A stretch of 64,000 bases of DNA, taken from contig NZ_CP015164.1 of NCBI RefSeq assembly GCF_001766235.1, positions 2,073,001-2,137,000 on the forward strand, read 5' to 3'. Source of the stretch: Acetobacter ascendens (GTDB taxonomy: Bacteria; Pseudomonadota; Alphaproteobacteria; Acetobacterales; Acetobacteraceae). The notes under the pieces were generated by a model, which was given only the letters and a program-made list of their open reading frames with translations, did no database searches and was not told where the DNA came from. Shown here in pieces: positions 7,298 to 16,584 of this stretch; position 1 is the first letter of the stretch; each line of letters begins with the position of its first letter. Made by a program: the position numbers and the translations under genes.

Positions 7298-9547
7298 ATG
7301 ATGGTTCGATCAGCCGCTCTTCTTCTCTGCTCCACTGTTTTTACTGCTCTGGGCAGCAGCATGGCCCTGGCTGAAACCACAACGTCCACGACAGAAACGA
7401 AGCAGCAGCAGAAGCCCTCTGAAACAAAGCCGCAAACCGTAAAAGTACTTGCGCATGACAAGAACGATGCCGAACAGGTGATTGTAACCGCGCATCTGGA
7501 CCGCATGCGTTCAGAACTTTCGCCCTCCACCGGGGCCACGGTGCATAAGTTCAGCCGGCAGGCGCTGGAAACCATTCCGGGGGGTGATAACGCACCGCTT
7601 AATCAGGTTCTTCTGCAAGCTCCCGGCGTAGCGCAGGACAGTTACGGGCAGATCCATGTACGTGGGGACCATAACGAGGTGCAGTTCCGCCTAGATGGCG
7701 TGCAGTTGCCGGAGGGGCTTAGCGTGTTTGGGCAAGCGTTGATGACACGCTTTGCCGATAACATGTCCCTCACCACAGGGGCGTTGCCTAGCCAGTTTGG
7801 GTTTTTGCAGGCGGCTGTGGTGGATATCAACACCAAGAACGGCACCACCAATTCTGGCGGCAATCTCTCGCTTTACGGCGGGGCGCGGGATTACTTCTTT
7901 CCTTCCCTGCAATATGGTTTTCATAAAGGGAAGTGGGATTTCTTTGCCACGGCAGATTATGTGCATGACCGCACGGGCATTGAAAACACAACATCATCCT
8001 TTAACGCCATTCATGATTTAAGCGAGCAGTATCACTTTTTGGGCCATCTGCGGTACACCGCGGATGAAGATACGCGTATCAGCTTTATTGCCGGTGTTTC
8101 TAACGCAGAATACCAACTGCCCAACAACCCCGGCCAGCAAACCCAGTTTGCCATGCCCGCCTATTCTGGCAGCAATCTGGCGCAGCAGTTGAATGGCAGT
8201 GTGGACAGCGCACATCTGGATGAACACCAAAAGCAGATTACAGACTTTGCCATTCTGGCATTGCAGAAGGAGATGGGAGACTTCAGCCTGCAAAGCTCTG
8301 TGTTCTCCCGCTACAGCAGCTTGCGCTATTCGCCCGACTGGTTGGGGGATCTGGTTTACAACGGTATTGCCCAGCAGGCCGCGCGCTCTGTTTTTTCCAT
8401 GGGCACACAGCATGATGTTACATGGCGTGCTGCCAAAGATCACACAGTGCGCTTTGGCTTTCAGCTTTTTGTGGAACGCAATACCTCCAAATCCCTCTCT
8501 CGCGTGTTTGCGCAGGATGGTGAGGATGCAGATGGCAACGCCACCTTTGGCACCACACCGCTAAGCATTTATGATGGCGGCGGCAAAACCGGCACGGTTT
8601 ACGGCTTGTACGCACAGGATGAATGGCGGCCACTCAATAACCTAACCATCAATTATGGCCTGCGCTTTGATGGGGTAAGCGAATACACGGCAGAAAAACA
8701 GGTAAGCCCACGCGTGAATATTGTGTGGAAGCCGTGGAAAGGCGGTGTGATCCATGCCGGATATTCACGCTACTTCACGCCCCCGCCGTTTGAAGTAGTG
8801 AGTTCCTCCTCGCTTTACAAATTTGCGGGCACCAGTGCTGCGCCCTCCGTTTACCAGAACAACAAGGTGCGGGCCGAGCGCGACCATTACTTTGATGCCG
8901 GTATCGAACAAACCATCCTGCCGGGCTGGCGTGTCTCGTTCGATGCCTATTACAAGCTGGCGCATAACCTGATTGATGAAGGCCAGTTTGGTGCGCCTAT
9001 TATCCTGAGCGGCTTTAACTATCGCCGTGGGCAGGTGAACGGGTACGAGGTTAGCACCTCTTATGATCGTGGCCCGCTTTCCCTGTATGGCAACTTTGCG
9101 TGGTCTCGCGCCATTGGCAAGGATATCACCAGCGCCCAATTTAACATGAGCCCGGATGATCTGGCTTACATTCAGCACCGCTGGATCCATCTGGACCATG
9201 ATCAGCGTTGGACGGCTTCTGCCGGGGCAGCATATTCCTTCTTCCACAAAACGCGCTTTCCGCTGCGGCTATCTGCCACCATGGTATATGGCAGCGGGCT
9301 GCGGGCCGATGGCCTTGTACCAAACGGGGTGGCACTTACGCCCTACGCCACAGTCAACTTCTCTGCCGTGGAAACCATCCACAATACATTCGGCAGTGCA
9401 TGGCCGGGGGATACGCAGTTCCGCATAGATGTGATCAATCTGGGGGACCACACCTACAAGCTGCGTGATGGTTCTGGCATTGGCGTGGGTGCCCCGCAAT
9501 ACGGGCTGCGCCGCACCATTCTGGGTGGGATTTCCCAAGGTTTCTAA
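7298..9547 (+). CDS. TonB-dependent receptor, probably zinc-regulated (ZnuD-like role)
   Basis: An outer-membrane TonB-dependent receptor of 749 residues. It has a signal peptide (MMVRSAALLLCSTVFTALG, ending ALA), a short Thr/Gln/Lys-rich linker, a plug domain with LNQVLLQAPGVAQDSYGQIHVRG and a 22-strand barrel ending in GGISQGF. The ATG at 7298 was preferred to that at 7256: the upper one has no ribosome-binding site and would put the Zur-like box in the ribosome path, whereas the lower one follows AAGGCAG and begins a standard signal peptide. The promoter palindrome suggests repression by zinc, so the cargo may be zinc or a zinc chelate. The His-rich loops of Neisseria ZnuD are not evident. 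Nickel or an unknown chelate remains possible. Confidence 0.82.
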   Translation: MMVRSAALLLCSTVFTALGSSMALAETTTSTTETKQQQKPSETKPQTVKVLAHDKNDAEQVIVTAHLDRMRSELSPSTGATVHKFSRQALETIPGGDNAPLNQVLLQAPGVAQDSYGQIHVRGDHNEVQFRLDGVQLPEGLSVFGQALMTRFADNMSLTTGALPSQFGFLQAAVVDINTKNGTTNSGGNLSLYGGARDYFFPSLQYGFHKGKWDFFATADYVHDRTGIENTTSSFNAIHDLSEQYHFLGHLRYTADEDTRISFIAGVSNAEYQLPNNPGQQTQFAMPAYSGSNLAQQLNGSVDSAHLDEHQKQITDFAILALQKEMGDFSLQSSVFSRYSSLRYSPDWLGDLVYNGIAQQAARSVFSMGTQHDVTWRAAKDHTVRFGFQLFVERNTSKSLSRVFAQDGEDADGNATFGTTPLSIYDGGGKTGTVYGLYAQDEWRPLNNLTINYGLRFDGVSEYTAEKQVSPRVNIVWKPWKGGVIHAGYSRYFTPPPFEVVSSSSLYKFAGTSAAPSVYQNNKVRAERDHYFDAGIEQTILPGWRVSFDAYYKLAHNLIDEGQFGAPIILSGFNYRRGQVNGYEVSTSYDRGPLSLYGNFAWSRAIGKDITSAQFNMSPDDLAYIQHRWIHLDHDQRWTASAGAAYSFFHKTRFPLRLSATMVYGSGLRADGLVPNGVALTPYATVNFSAVETIHNTFGSAWPGDTQFRIDVINLGDHTYKLRDGSGIGVGAPQYGLRRTILGGISQGF

Positions 9548-9557
9548 CCGCGTTTCC

Positions 9558-9586
9558 GGCTGTGGCGCTGCCCACGCGCCACAGCC
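9558..9586. terminator. Stem-loop after the TonB receptor, without a T run
   Basis: GGCTGTGGCG pairs perfectly with CGCCACAGCC across a 9-base loop, 10 bases after the receptor stop. The stem is strong but no T tract follows, so termination efficiency is uncertain; it may instead stabilise the transcript end. Confidence 0.45.
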
Positions 9587-9676
9587 CCCACATTGGTGTG
9601 GATTGATTTTACCGACATTTTGCCCCAGAAAACGGCTCCAATACGAGGATATCCAGCCCGTGGAGGAGCCAGACCA

Positions 9677-10189
9677 ATGGATATGACATGGGGCAACTTT
9701 CAGGCCATTGTTCAGCTTTCCGCCGGGTTGAATGTTGCCATTTTAAGTTTTGTGGATATCAGCCTGCCCGCCATTCAGGAACGGCGGAAGGTTTTTGCCA
9801 AGGCCCGGCAGGAGCTGGAGATCCACCGCAAGAACCCCCACAAGCGCACAGAAGCCGAAAAAGCAGACCACGCTGAAAACGTGGGAGACATTGACCGCCG
9901 CCTGTTTGACCTATGGCGTGAAACTGCCGCCTTTGAACTGGTGGAAGATTCCCTTATGCGGCTTACGGGTGTTTCCGGCTTTATTGGCGCGGTGCTGAGC
10001 CTGATTTTGCTGTGGTATTCCGCCCTGCATTATGATGAGAAAATCTATCTGACAGGCCAGTTGCTGACTGCGGCCTCGTTCCTCTCATTAGCAGCGGCGT
10101 TTATTATCAACTGGATTACCGCCACGCGGGCCGCAAAATATACCCAGCGCTGCAACACCCTGCGGCAGGAAATGGGCAAACGGTTGTGA
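9677..10189 (+). CDS. Hypothetical membrane protein with central charged helix
   Basis: A 170-residue protein I do not recognise. The N-terminal part (AIVQLSAGLNVAILSFVDI) is hydrophobic. Residues 35-75 are strongly charged and helical (ERRKVFAKARQELEIHRKN). The C-terminal half holds two clear membrane segments, LTGVSGFIGAVLSLILLWY and LLTAASFLSLAAAFIINWI. The ATG at 9677 follows GGAGGAG by 8 bases; an ATG at 9593 lacks such a site. It stands alone between the receptor and a terminator. Confidence 0.7.
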   Translation: MDMTWGNFQAIVQLSAGLNVAILSFVDISLPAIQERRKVFAKARQELEIHRKNPHKRTEAEKADHAENVGDIDRRLFDLWRETAAFELVEDSLMRLTGVSGFIGAVLSLILLWYSALHYDEKIYLTGQLLTAASFLSLAAAFIINWITATRAAKYTQRCNTLRQEMGKRL

Positions 10190-10224
10190 ACTTTTTTCGC
10201 TCTCTGCGTTAAGATACTAAAAAA

Positions 10225-10251
10225 CCCCCGGTGTGCTTCTGCCACCGGGGG
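10225..10251. terminator. Terminator hairpin between convergent genes
   Basis: CCCCCGGTG pairs with CACCGGGGG around a 9-base loop. It lies between the convergent ends of the membrane-protein gene and the DUF1269 gene. A short A run precedes the stem, as expected for use on the minus strand, while the + side T run is interrupted. Confidence 0.75.
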
Positions 10252-10292
10252 TTCTTCATGCACAACGTGCAGACTGTTGCCTAAAGTGTGGC

Positions 10293-10829
10293 TCAGGCCT
10301 TGGCTTGCGCCGCAGCAACCTGACCCAAAGCAGCCTTGAGTTTTTCTTCTGCCTCTGGGGAAAGAGAGGTTTGCAGAATACGGGCATGGCCCTTGAACTG
10401 GCTGAGATCGGCCAGAACTTTTTCCGGCTGAGACTTACGCACCAGAATAAACAGAGCAGAGGTGTTGGGCGGAATAGTGTCGCTTAGCTGTTTGATGAAG
10501 CCATCATCAATCCCGTAATCAGAGAACTTGCCAGACAGTGCGCCAGCACCGGCACCCACAGCACTCCCAATCAGGAAACCAGCCAGCGGGTTCAGGCACA
10601 AAAGGCCAACCAGTGCGCCCCAGAACCCACCAGAAAGCAGGCCCCAGGAAGCCCCAGCTTTTTCAAGGTTCACGCTCTGGTGCAGGTGCACCTTGCCCTG
10701 TGCATCCCGCGTAACAACCACGGCATCTTCCAGATCCAGCAGGTATTCCTTCTGCAAGACGCGGCATTCTGTCAGCACCTTGGCGGCATCATCAACGTGG
10801 TCAAAACCCAGAACAATCAGATCAGACAT
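10293..10829 (-). CDS. DUF1269-family protein
   Basis: A 178-residue protein of the DUF1269 family. It opens with a short alpha/beta region (MSDLIVLGFDHVDDAAKVL, then LLDLEDAVVVTRDAQGKVHLHQS). A glycine-rich hydrophobic hairpin follows at about residues 58-100 (GGFWGALVGLLCLNPLAGF and GSAVGAGAGALSG), then a soluble C-terminal domain with TSALFILVRKSQPEKVL. Members usually associate with membranes and often appear among stress-induced proteins; their biochemical role is unknown. It is monocistronic, with the gene of a secreted protein divergent from it. Confidence 0.82.
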   Translation of the reverse strand: MSDLIVLGFDHVDDAAKVLTECRVLQKEYLLDLEDAVVVTRDAQGKVHLHQSVNLEKAGASWGLLSGGFWGALVGLLCLNPLAGFLIGSAVGAGAGALSGKFSDYGIDDGFIKQLSDTIPPNTSALFILVRKSQPEKVLADLSQFKGHARILQTSLSPEAEEKLKAALGQVAAAQAKA

Positions 10830-11247
10830 TCAAATCGGCTCCCTGCTTTATATCTTACATGCCATCTGGCGCACCGGCGGCAAACAGCATGTACATTAGT
10901 ATGTATTCGATCTTGGATATGGGAAGCCCACCCCACACATGCCAGTGGGCAAGATTGCGCAGGCACCACAAAAATACAGAAATACCATTATAGAGTATTC
11001 GTATAAGAGGCATGAATATCCACGCCCCACCTTGCCAATACAGGCACAGCATCCGCATGCTCACACTTGTGTGATAATACGGACTATTATTGTCCGATTA
11101 GATCACGAAACTTCACAAATCATGCAGGATTTTTGATAACAAACCAATATTTTCTGCATAACAGACCGGCAACCAAGGCCCTTGCCGCATATCCGGGCCG
11201 GTTCGATAGTGAGCCTCATCAAACTTGTTCACAAAGGAGGTTCACCC
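10830..11247. other. Gene-free intergenic region (418 bp) with one palindrome
   Basis: This is a divergent promoter region between the DUF1269 gene and the secreted protein at 11248, more AT-rich than its surroundings. The clearest structure is the 17-base inverted repeat CGGAC-TATTATT-GTCCG at 11080-11096, about 150 bases before the + strand gene. I see no convincing coding frame or structured RNA. Confidence 0.4.
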
Positions 11248-11676
11248 ATGAACACACTGCGCAAAGCGGCCCTTGCTGTCGTATGTGGCCTGGCTTTGGC
11301 TGCCGGGGTTGCACCTGCCCATGCTGCCAATGTTGGCGTGGCTTCTGTGCCAGAAGCACCTGTTGGCCCCGGCCCCACGGTAGATAACGCATCTGTGGGC
11401 AACATTGCCGGGCTGATGTACTACTGTTACGCCCACAACATTGATGATGATACAACGGTGCGCTCACTCGGCCGCTCCCTTGCAAAACGCAGCGATGTGA
11501 AAAGTGATGCCGCATACCCCGCTGGTGGTGCAGGGCAGTTGATGGTTGGCTCCGGCCAAATGATTGACCTGAACACGGTGGATGACAAAGACATCCGCAC
11601 CGCAACCTGCGCCCATGCTGCCCAGCGTGGTATCCAACTGGATGATGGCACCTTTATGCTGCCGCTGCAGGACTAA
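11248..11676 (+). CDS. Small secreted protein, unknown function
   Basis: A 142-residue exported protein I do not recognise. The first 26 residues are a signal peptide (MNTLRKAALAVVCGLALAAG, ending AHA). The mature part holds two cysteines (in YYCYAHN and TATCAHA) that could form a periplasmic disulphide, and a conserved-looking tail (IQLDDGTFMLPL). The start is well marked: AAAGGAGG lies 8 bases before the ATG. A terminator-like stem follows at 11761. Confidence 0.75.
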   Translation: MNTLRKAALAVVCGLALAAGVAPAHAANVGVASVPEAPVGPGPTVDNASVGNIAGLMYYCYAHNIDDDTTVRSLGRSLAKRSDVKSDAAYPAGGAGQLMVGSGQMIDLNTVDDKDIRTATCAHAAQRGIQLDDGTFMLPLQD

Positions 11677-11760
11677 TACAGAAAAAGGCGGCTATTTCCG
11701 CCCCGCATTGCCACACCACATGGCTTAAAGCCGCGGGTTATGGCAGATGCCCTGCTTGTA

Positions 11761-11790
11761 AAAACCGCCCTTGGTTTGGGGGCGGTTTTT
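11761..11790 (+). terminator. Rho-independent terminator
   Basis: The stem AAAACCGCC / GGCGGTTTT encloses a short loop and is followed by T-rich sequence (TTATTTTTT). It ends the transcript of the small secreted protein. Confidence 0.85.
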
Positions 11791-11870
11791 ATTTTTTCAG
11801 CATATGGAAACTCTCTCTGCCTACGCGCCGTTGGCGGTATGCACCCCTTTTATAAATACGGGAGGTTTTC

Positions 11871-12290
11871 ATGACATTCCTGAACTCCGTTTCCAACGCC
11901 ATTTCCAGCGTGGGAGACTTTGTAACTGCCGCATGGTTTAACAAATCCGGCCTGTTAAGTGCTTTGAATGAGGTTCTTGGCCCTGTTCCCATGCCAGATC
12001 AGCCCAGTAAGCTGGAACAGCGGGCAGAAGCTATGGGCATGCTTTCCACCATCCGCCGTTGGCAGACCGCCCCCCACAGCCCACCGGCATCTGAAGCAGA
12101 AGTGCGCGGCTTTTTCCTACAGGAAGAACTGGATTGGTTTTCTGAACAGACAGGGCTTTCCGATACTGCCACCATGCACATTATCCGCAGGCTTCTGCCC
12201 CGGTGCGTGCGCCTGCGTGCCCTGCATGATCCGGCCCTGTTCCCGCAAAGAAGCCGCATTTCCCCACAGGAACACACGCCTGCGGTATGA
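11871..12290 (+). CDS. Hypothetical protein with weak YidB/DUF937 resemblance
   Basis: A 139-residue protein. The N-terminal MTFLNSVSNAISSVGDFV and a C-terminal segment (SEQTGLSDTATMHIIRRLLP) recall the layout of YidB/DUF937 proteins, in which a helix of the form TGLS..L..LLP is conserved, but the match is partial and I would not assign the family. There are no membrane segments or signal peptide. The ATG follows GGGAGG at 6-7 bases. A hairpin terminator follows the gene. Confidence 0.65.
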   Translation: MTFLNSVSNAISSVGDFVTAAWFNKSGLLSALNEVLGPVPMPDQPSKLEQRAEAMGMLSTIRRWQTAPHSPPASEAEVRGFFLQEELDWFSEQTGLSDTATMHIIRRLLPRCVRLRALHDPALFPQRSRISPQEHTPAV

Positions 12291-12315
12291 TGCATTTAAC
12301 ACCGTTAAGATAAAC

Positions 12316-12356
12316 ATGGCAGAAGATGCCAACTGGCTATTCTGCCATGCTTTTTA
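12316..12356 (+). terminator. Rho-independent terminator
   Basis: ATGGCAGAA pairs with TTCTGCCAT and is followed by GCTTTTTAG. It lies 26 bases after the stop of the preceding gene. Confidence 0.75.
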
Positions 12357-12433
12357 GAAAATTATTTAACTTATTTTCCCTTTACTTCTTTTCCCCTGCA
12401 TGAATATCCAGACATTCAAGCAGGAGAGGGGTA

Positions 12434-13873
12434 ATGTCTGATTTACAAAAGATTTTAAAAAGTAAGGTATTCATTTTTATTATAACTTTATACAGTATCT
12501 TTTATATTTTTTCTTACCTAATCCTGCCTTTTTCCACGGCTGATACAACATTTTACGCACTTATTGGCCGTAGCCTGCTGCAAGAGCATATGCTGCCTTA
12601 CCAGTATGTGTTCGATCATAAACCTGTTGGCGTTTATGCACTTTACGGTGTGTGGGATGCACTTACTGCCCCGTTGCCTGTTGGCAAATTTACGGTTCTG
12701 GCTCTGCTTTCCCTTGCCGCATTTGCTGCCATGGCACGTAGTATCTGGCACACACGCTGGCTATGGGTTTTTGCTGCACTGGTGGTGCTGGGCGCACCGT
12801 TTGAACTGCTGGCCGGAAATACGGAAACACTTCTGATAACAACAGAACTGGCCGTGCTCTGGCTTACGCGCAAAAGCACACTTGCAACCACACAGCATAC
12901 TGCCCGTACTCTGTGGCTTTTGGCTGCCGGGGTTACATTTGGCCTTACGGTTAACATAAACTATCTGGAAGGCATTTGCCTGTTTTTGCCAGTGTGTTTT
13001 CTGTTGCTGACCAACACACGCCCTTTTTTCAACGTAGCTTTGTTTGCCCTTGGCACCTGTGGCGGTTTGGCGGTTTTGTTCTCGCCTTATCTGGCAGAAG
13101 GGCATCATGCGCTGGCAGATTACTTTACCCAGCAACATCAATTTTTACATGCCTACAGCGCCAAGCTTTCAAAACGCATAAAGGCTGTGCTGCTGCTTGC
13201 CGCTTATCTGGCGGTTTTTTCGCCCATCCTCATCAAATGGTTCGGGCAAAAATCCATTCTTAAAACAGCCCCTGCGCCAGATACCACGTTGCTTACGCTG
13301 TGGTTTGTGTCCTCTGTGCCTGCGGCTTTACTTTCCGGGCATCCGTTCAGCCATTATTCCGGGCTGTGGTTTGCGCCTGTTAGCATCATGCTGGTGCTTT
13401 TAAGCCAACAGAAACTTTCTTTTTCAGGCTGGGCATTGGCCCCGCTTGCTACGGTAGTTTTGCTTAGCAGTGTGGATGAAACCCATAAAAATCTGAAAGA
13501 TTATATCAATTTCAAACAGATTGATTACACCCGGCTGTCTGATCTGGTTCGGCAACAAAAAGTTCTCAATATCCGTACACCGCACACCCATTTTTACATG
13601 GCCCATCTGCACAGTTTTGATCGCTACCTTTTCTGCGATCATATCGATATTGTTTATGGCAAGAACGCAGGCCAGCATTATTTGCAGGATCTATCACAGC
13701 GTCCGGCTTTTGTTATGTTACCGTATGAAGGGTGCACAACAGGCAAAGTAGAACAACCTGTATGTGCCTATATTCAACAACATTACCAACAGGCTTATAG
13801 TGCACGTATAGGCAAGCCCGGCAGAAAAAAGCCCAACCGTTTCTCGTTCGAGCTCTACAAGATCAAGAACTAA
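12434..13873 (+). CDS. Multi-spanning membrane glycosyltransferase-like protein (GT-C/GT39 fold)
   Basis: A 479-residue inner-membrane protein with about 10 hydrophobic helices. The layout recalls GT-C glycosyltransferases of the PMT/ArnT type, which use polyprenyl-phosphate sugars. After the first helix comes an acidic loop (ADTTFYA, Asp37), the usual catalytic position. An FDHKPVGVY motif (Asp61, Lys63) matches the D.KPP region. A soluble C-terminal domain of about 110 residues carries Cys residues (PYEGCTTGKVEQPVCAY). The first 100 bases are markedly AT-rich compared with the neighbours, which may reflect initiation constraints or foreign origin. The start follows GGAGAGGGG. The 3' end is only 3 bases from the convergent phosphatase gene. 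Substrate unknown. Confidence 0.72.
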   Translation: MSDLQKILKSKVFIFIITLYSIFYIFSYLILPFSTADTTFYALIGRSLLQEHMLPYQYVFDHKPVGVYALYGVWDALTAPLPVGKFTVLALLSLAAFAAMARSIWHTRWLWVFAALVVLGAPFELLAGNTETLLITTELAVLWLTRKSTLATTQHTARTLWLLAAGVTFGLTVNINYLEGICLFLPVCFLLLTNTRPFFNVALFALGTCGGLAVLFSPYLAEGHHALADYFTQQHQFLHAYSAKLSKRIKAVLLLAAYLAVFSPILIKWFGQKSILKTAPAPDTTLLTLWFVSSVPAALLSGHPFSHYSGLWFAPVSIMLVLLSQQKLSFSGWALAPLATVVLLSSVDETHKNLKDYINFKQIDYTRLSDLVRQQKVLNIRTPHTHFYMAHLHSFDRYLFCDHIDIVYGKNAGQHYLQDLSQRPAFVMLPYEGCTTGKVEQPVCAYIQQHYQQAYSARIGKPGRKKPNRFSFELYKIKN

Positions 13874-13876
13874 CGC

Positions 13877-14479
13877 TTACGCGCTGGCGAGTTCCTGCAA
13901 CTTCCACCGGTCATCTGCTTCTGGCTCCAAGCTTAACGGAATAGCGTTGGGCAGGCGCACATTAGCGGGCAGAGACATAGCCGCACGCAAAGCACGGAAC
14001 AACGCCCCATGCGCCACCACCAAGGGTCGGCCGGGGGCCTGTGTGGCACGGTTTACGGCATCTGTGGCGCGCTGGCGCAGGGCAGCAAATGTTTCTGCCC
14101 CCGGTGGCGTATACTCACCGGCAATCCAATTATTATACCAATCCCCAATCGGCTGGCCTTCCTGCTCACCAAAGCAGACTTCCTCCAGCCCTGCATCCAC
14201 ATCCAGCGGCAAAGCTGGCAGACCGTGGGTGATAAGGGCATCTCGCACAATGGTGGCTGTGCGCAAAGCACGCTCCAGCGGAGAACACACAATGCGCGTA
14301 ACCCCATTTTCCCCTGCTTCACGCAGGGCAACCTCAAGCAGCTTTCCCGCCGCCACAGCTTGGTCAATGCCGGTTTCGTTCAAGGGCACATCTGTGCGCC
14401 CCTGAGAAAGACCAGCCCGGTTCCAGTCTGTCTGGCCGTGGCGCAAATACCAGTATGGGCGGGGGAGAAGCGTGCTCAT
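13877..14479 (-). CDS. Histidine phosphatase family protein (phosphoglycerate mutase-like)
   Basis: A 200-residue member of the histidine phosphatase superfamily. The phosphorylated histidine lies in the RHGQTDWN motif near residue 14. The other active-site parts are CSPLERALRT (Arg), the Glu region EEVCFGEQEG and the second histidine in VVAHGALFRAL. Members of this size are mostly phosphatases (CobC, GpmB, PhoE types) rather than glycolytic mutases. It lies 12 bases after the stop of prs on the same strand, so the two are probably one operon. The substrate is not evident. Confidence 0.87.
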   Translation of the reverse strand: MSTLLPRPYWYLRHGQTDWNRAGLSQGRTDVPLNETGIDQAVAAGKLLEVALREAGENGVTRIVCSPLERALRTATIVRDALITHGLPALPLDVDAGLEEVCFGEQEGQPIGDWYNNWIAGEYTPPGAETFAALRQRATDAVNRATQAPGRPLVVAHGALFRALRAAMSLPANVRLPNAIPLSLEPEADDRWKLQELASA

Positions 14480-14491
14480 AGGGCCTCGGGA

Positions 14492-15424
14492 TCAATCGAA
14501 CAGAGAGGAAACGGAGCTTTCATCCGCCACGGCATGAATGGCGCGTGCCAGCAGGCCAGAAATGGTGATCTGGCGGATATTGCGCGCAGCCATAACCTGC
14601 TCCGTAGCGCGGATGCTGTCTGTAAGTGTCAGCATTTCGATGGGCGAATCGGCAATACGTTCCACAGCATGCCCAGTAAGCACACCATGCGTAACGTATG
14701 CGCCCACAGATGCAGCACCCTGTTCGGCAATAGCGCGGGCTGCGTTGCACAGTGAGCCACCGCTATCCACAATATCATCTACCAGCAGGCAGTGGCGGCC
14801 GCGCACATCACCAATCACGTTCATCACTTCGGAAACGCCTGCGCGTTCACGCCGCTTGTCAATAATGGCCAGATCTGTGTTCAGGCGCTGGGCCAACTGG
14901 CGCGCACGCACCACGCCACCCACATCGGGGGAGACGATCATCAGATCACGATCCCCGTAATGGGAGCGAATGTCGCGCACAAACAGCGGTGCAGCGTACA
15001 GATTGTCCACCGGAATATCAAAAAAGCCCTGAATTTGCATGGCGTGCAGATCCAGCGTGAGCACGCGGCTTGCACCGGCTTCCACCAGCAGATTCGCTAC
15101 CAGCTTGGCGCTAATAGGCGTGCGCGGGCCGGATTTACGATCCTGCCGAGCATAACCAAAATAGGGCATCACTGCGGTAATACGCTTGGCCGAACCACGG
15201 CGCAGCGCATCCAGCATAATCAGCAGCTCCATCAGGTTATCATTGGTGGGGGTGCAGGTGCTCTGGATAACGAACACGTCCTCACCACGTACATTTTCGT
15301 GGATTTCTACAAACACCTCCATGTCCGCAAAGCGGCGCACGGTGGCGTTGCAAAGGGGGAGGTTCAGCTCCGCGGCAACGGCTTCGGCAAGTGGGAGGTT
15401 GCTGTTACAGGCGACGATTTTCAT
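14492..15424 (-). CDS. prs: Ribose-phosphate pyrophosphokinase (PRPP synthetase)
   Basis: A 310-residue cytoplasmic enzyme that makes PRPP from ribose 5-phosphate and ATP for purine, pyrimidine, histidine and NAD synthesis. It shows the class I features: the N-terminal [16 protein letters not shown], the flexible loop [17 protein letters not shown], the metal-binding [16 protein letters not shown] and the PRPP-binding loop [14 protein letters not shown]. The ATG at 15424 was chosen because the family begins MKI at this point; the longer open frame to 15493 adds an unconserved stretch. Length matches the family (about 310-315). Confidence 0.96.
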   Translation of the reverse strand: MKIVACNSNLPLAEAVAAELNLPLCNATVRRFADMEVFVEIHENVRGEDVFVIQSTCTPTNDNLMELLIMLDALRRGSAKRITAVMPYFGYARQDRKSGPRTPISAKLVANLLVEAGASRVLTLDLHAMQIQGFFDIPVDNLYAAPLFVRDIRSHYGDRDLMIVSPDVGGVVRARQLAQRLNTDLAIIDKRRERAGVSEVMNVIGDVRGRHCLLVDDIVDSGGSLCNAARAIAEQGAASVGAYVTHGVLTGHAVERIADSPIEMLTLTDSIRATEQVMAARNIRQITISGLLARAIHAVADESSVSSLFD

Positions 15425-15658
15425 GACAAGGACGGTTCCCGGCCTTAGGTGTGGAACGAAATAAAGGGCTCTCCGGCGGGCCGGGTGTAGCAACCACGGG
15501 GCCTGTTGTCATCTCTGTGGAATGTTTTCCTGCCAATCGTTGCGCAAATAGCGCGTTGCTTTGGGGCTAAATGGCCCTGTGGTGCAGGTAATAATGGCAG
15601 CATAAAAAGCATGCCAACCTTGCACAAACATGCAGGGTTCTCTATCGCGTTAAACACC

Positions 15659-16579
15659 ATGAACAGCACGCCCACCTTGCCGGATACGCAGGAAGAACGC
15701 GCCGCAAAAAAACAGCCCCCTCTTTCGGCTGTGCCGCAGCACGCCCCTCCACCTGGGGGGCAGCCTGTGCTGCATTTGGTGCCAGAACGTGGTTTTTCCT
15801 ACTTTGTGCATGCCGCCCAAGATTTTGCGCGCGGCTTCCACCATGCGCGGTTGGGGCTTACGCTGGCTTGGCTGGATATTCGGCTGCGGTATCGTGGTTC
15901 CATTCTGGGGCCGTTCTGGCTTACGGCCACCACGGCCATCATGGTGGCAGCCATGGGCGTGCTGTATGCGTATCTGCTCAACACGGATGTGCATACCTAT
16001 CTGCCCTTCCTTACCCTTTCCTTGGTGTTGTGGGGCTTTGTAGGCGGCACCATGCAGGAAGGTTGCGGCACCTTTACGGGGGCTGCACGGCTTATTCATG
16101 CAGCCCGTATGCCATATTCCCTGCATGTGCTGCGTGTGGCTGTACGCAACATTTTGGTGTTTGCGCATAACGTGCCCGTGGTGGCCGGAGTGTTTTTGTG
16201 GTTTCACGTCGCACCCAAATGGACATGGACTCTACTACCCGCCACGGGCCTATGGCTGGTAGACTGCTTTTTTGCCGTGCTTTTGCTGGGCATTCTGGGC
16301 GCACGCTTTAGGGATGTGCCCCCCATTATTGCCAGCCTGACGCAGGTAATGTTCTTTGTAACGCCCATTTTGTGGTCTCCCCAGTTGATGAAAACCGGGC
16401 AGGCATGGCTGCTGCTAGATCCTTTCTTTCCGTTGATTGAAATTTTGCGCGCGCCCTTTACGGGGGATGTGATGCAAACTGCCGTATGGCCTGCGGCCCT
16501 TGGGTGGTCTGCCGCACTGATAATTGCAACCTTCTGCCTGTTCGCCCGTATGCGCACACGGCTGGCATACTGGGTGTAA
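15659..16579 (+). CDS. ABC-2 type polysaccharide/O-antigen export permease (Wzm/KpsM-like)
   Basis: A 306-residue inner-membrane permease. A Pro-rich N-terminal tail of about 50 residues precedes an ABC-2 domain with six hydrophobic segments. The conserved amphipathic opening DIRLRYRGSILGPFW is typical of Wzm/KpsM exporters. The ATP-binding partner starts 5 bases downstream. The start is uncertain: 15659 is in frame and near the domain but has no strong ribosome-binding site, and 15611 is an alternative. The pair should export an undecaprenyl-linked glycan or teichoic-like polymer. No glycosyltransferase cluster flanks it directly, so the cargo is unknown. Confidence 0.86.
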   Translation: MNSTPTLPDTQEERAAKKQPPLSAVPQHAPPPGGQPVLHLVPERGFSYFVHAAQDFARGFHHARLGLTLAWLDIRLRYRGSILGPFWLTATTAIMVAAMGVLYAYLLNTDVHTYLPFLTLSLVLWGFVGGTMQEGCGTFTGAARLIHAARMPYSLHVLRVAVRNILVFAHNVPVVAGVFLWFHVAPKWTWTLLPATGLWLVDCFFAVLLLGILGARFRDVPPIIASLTQVMFFVTPILWSPQLMKTGQAWLLLDPFFPLIEILRAPFTGDVMQTAVWPAALGWSAALIIATFCLFARMRTRLAYWV

Positions 16580-16584
16580 GGCGC

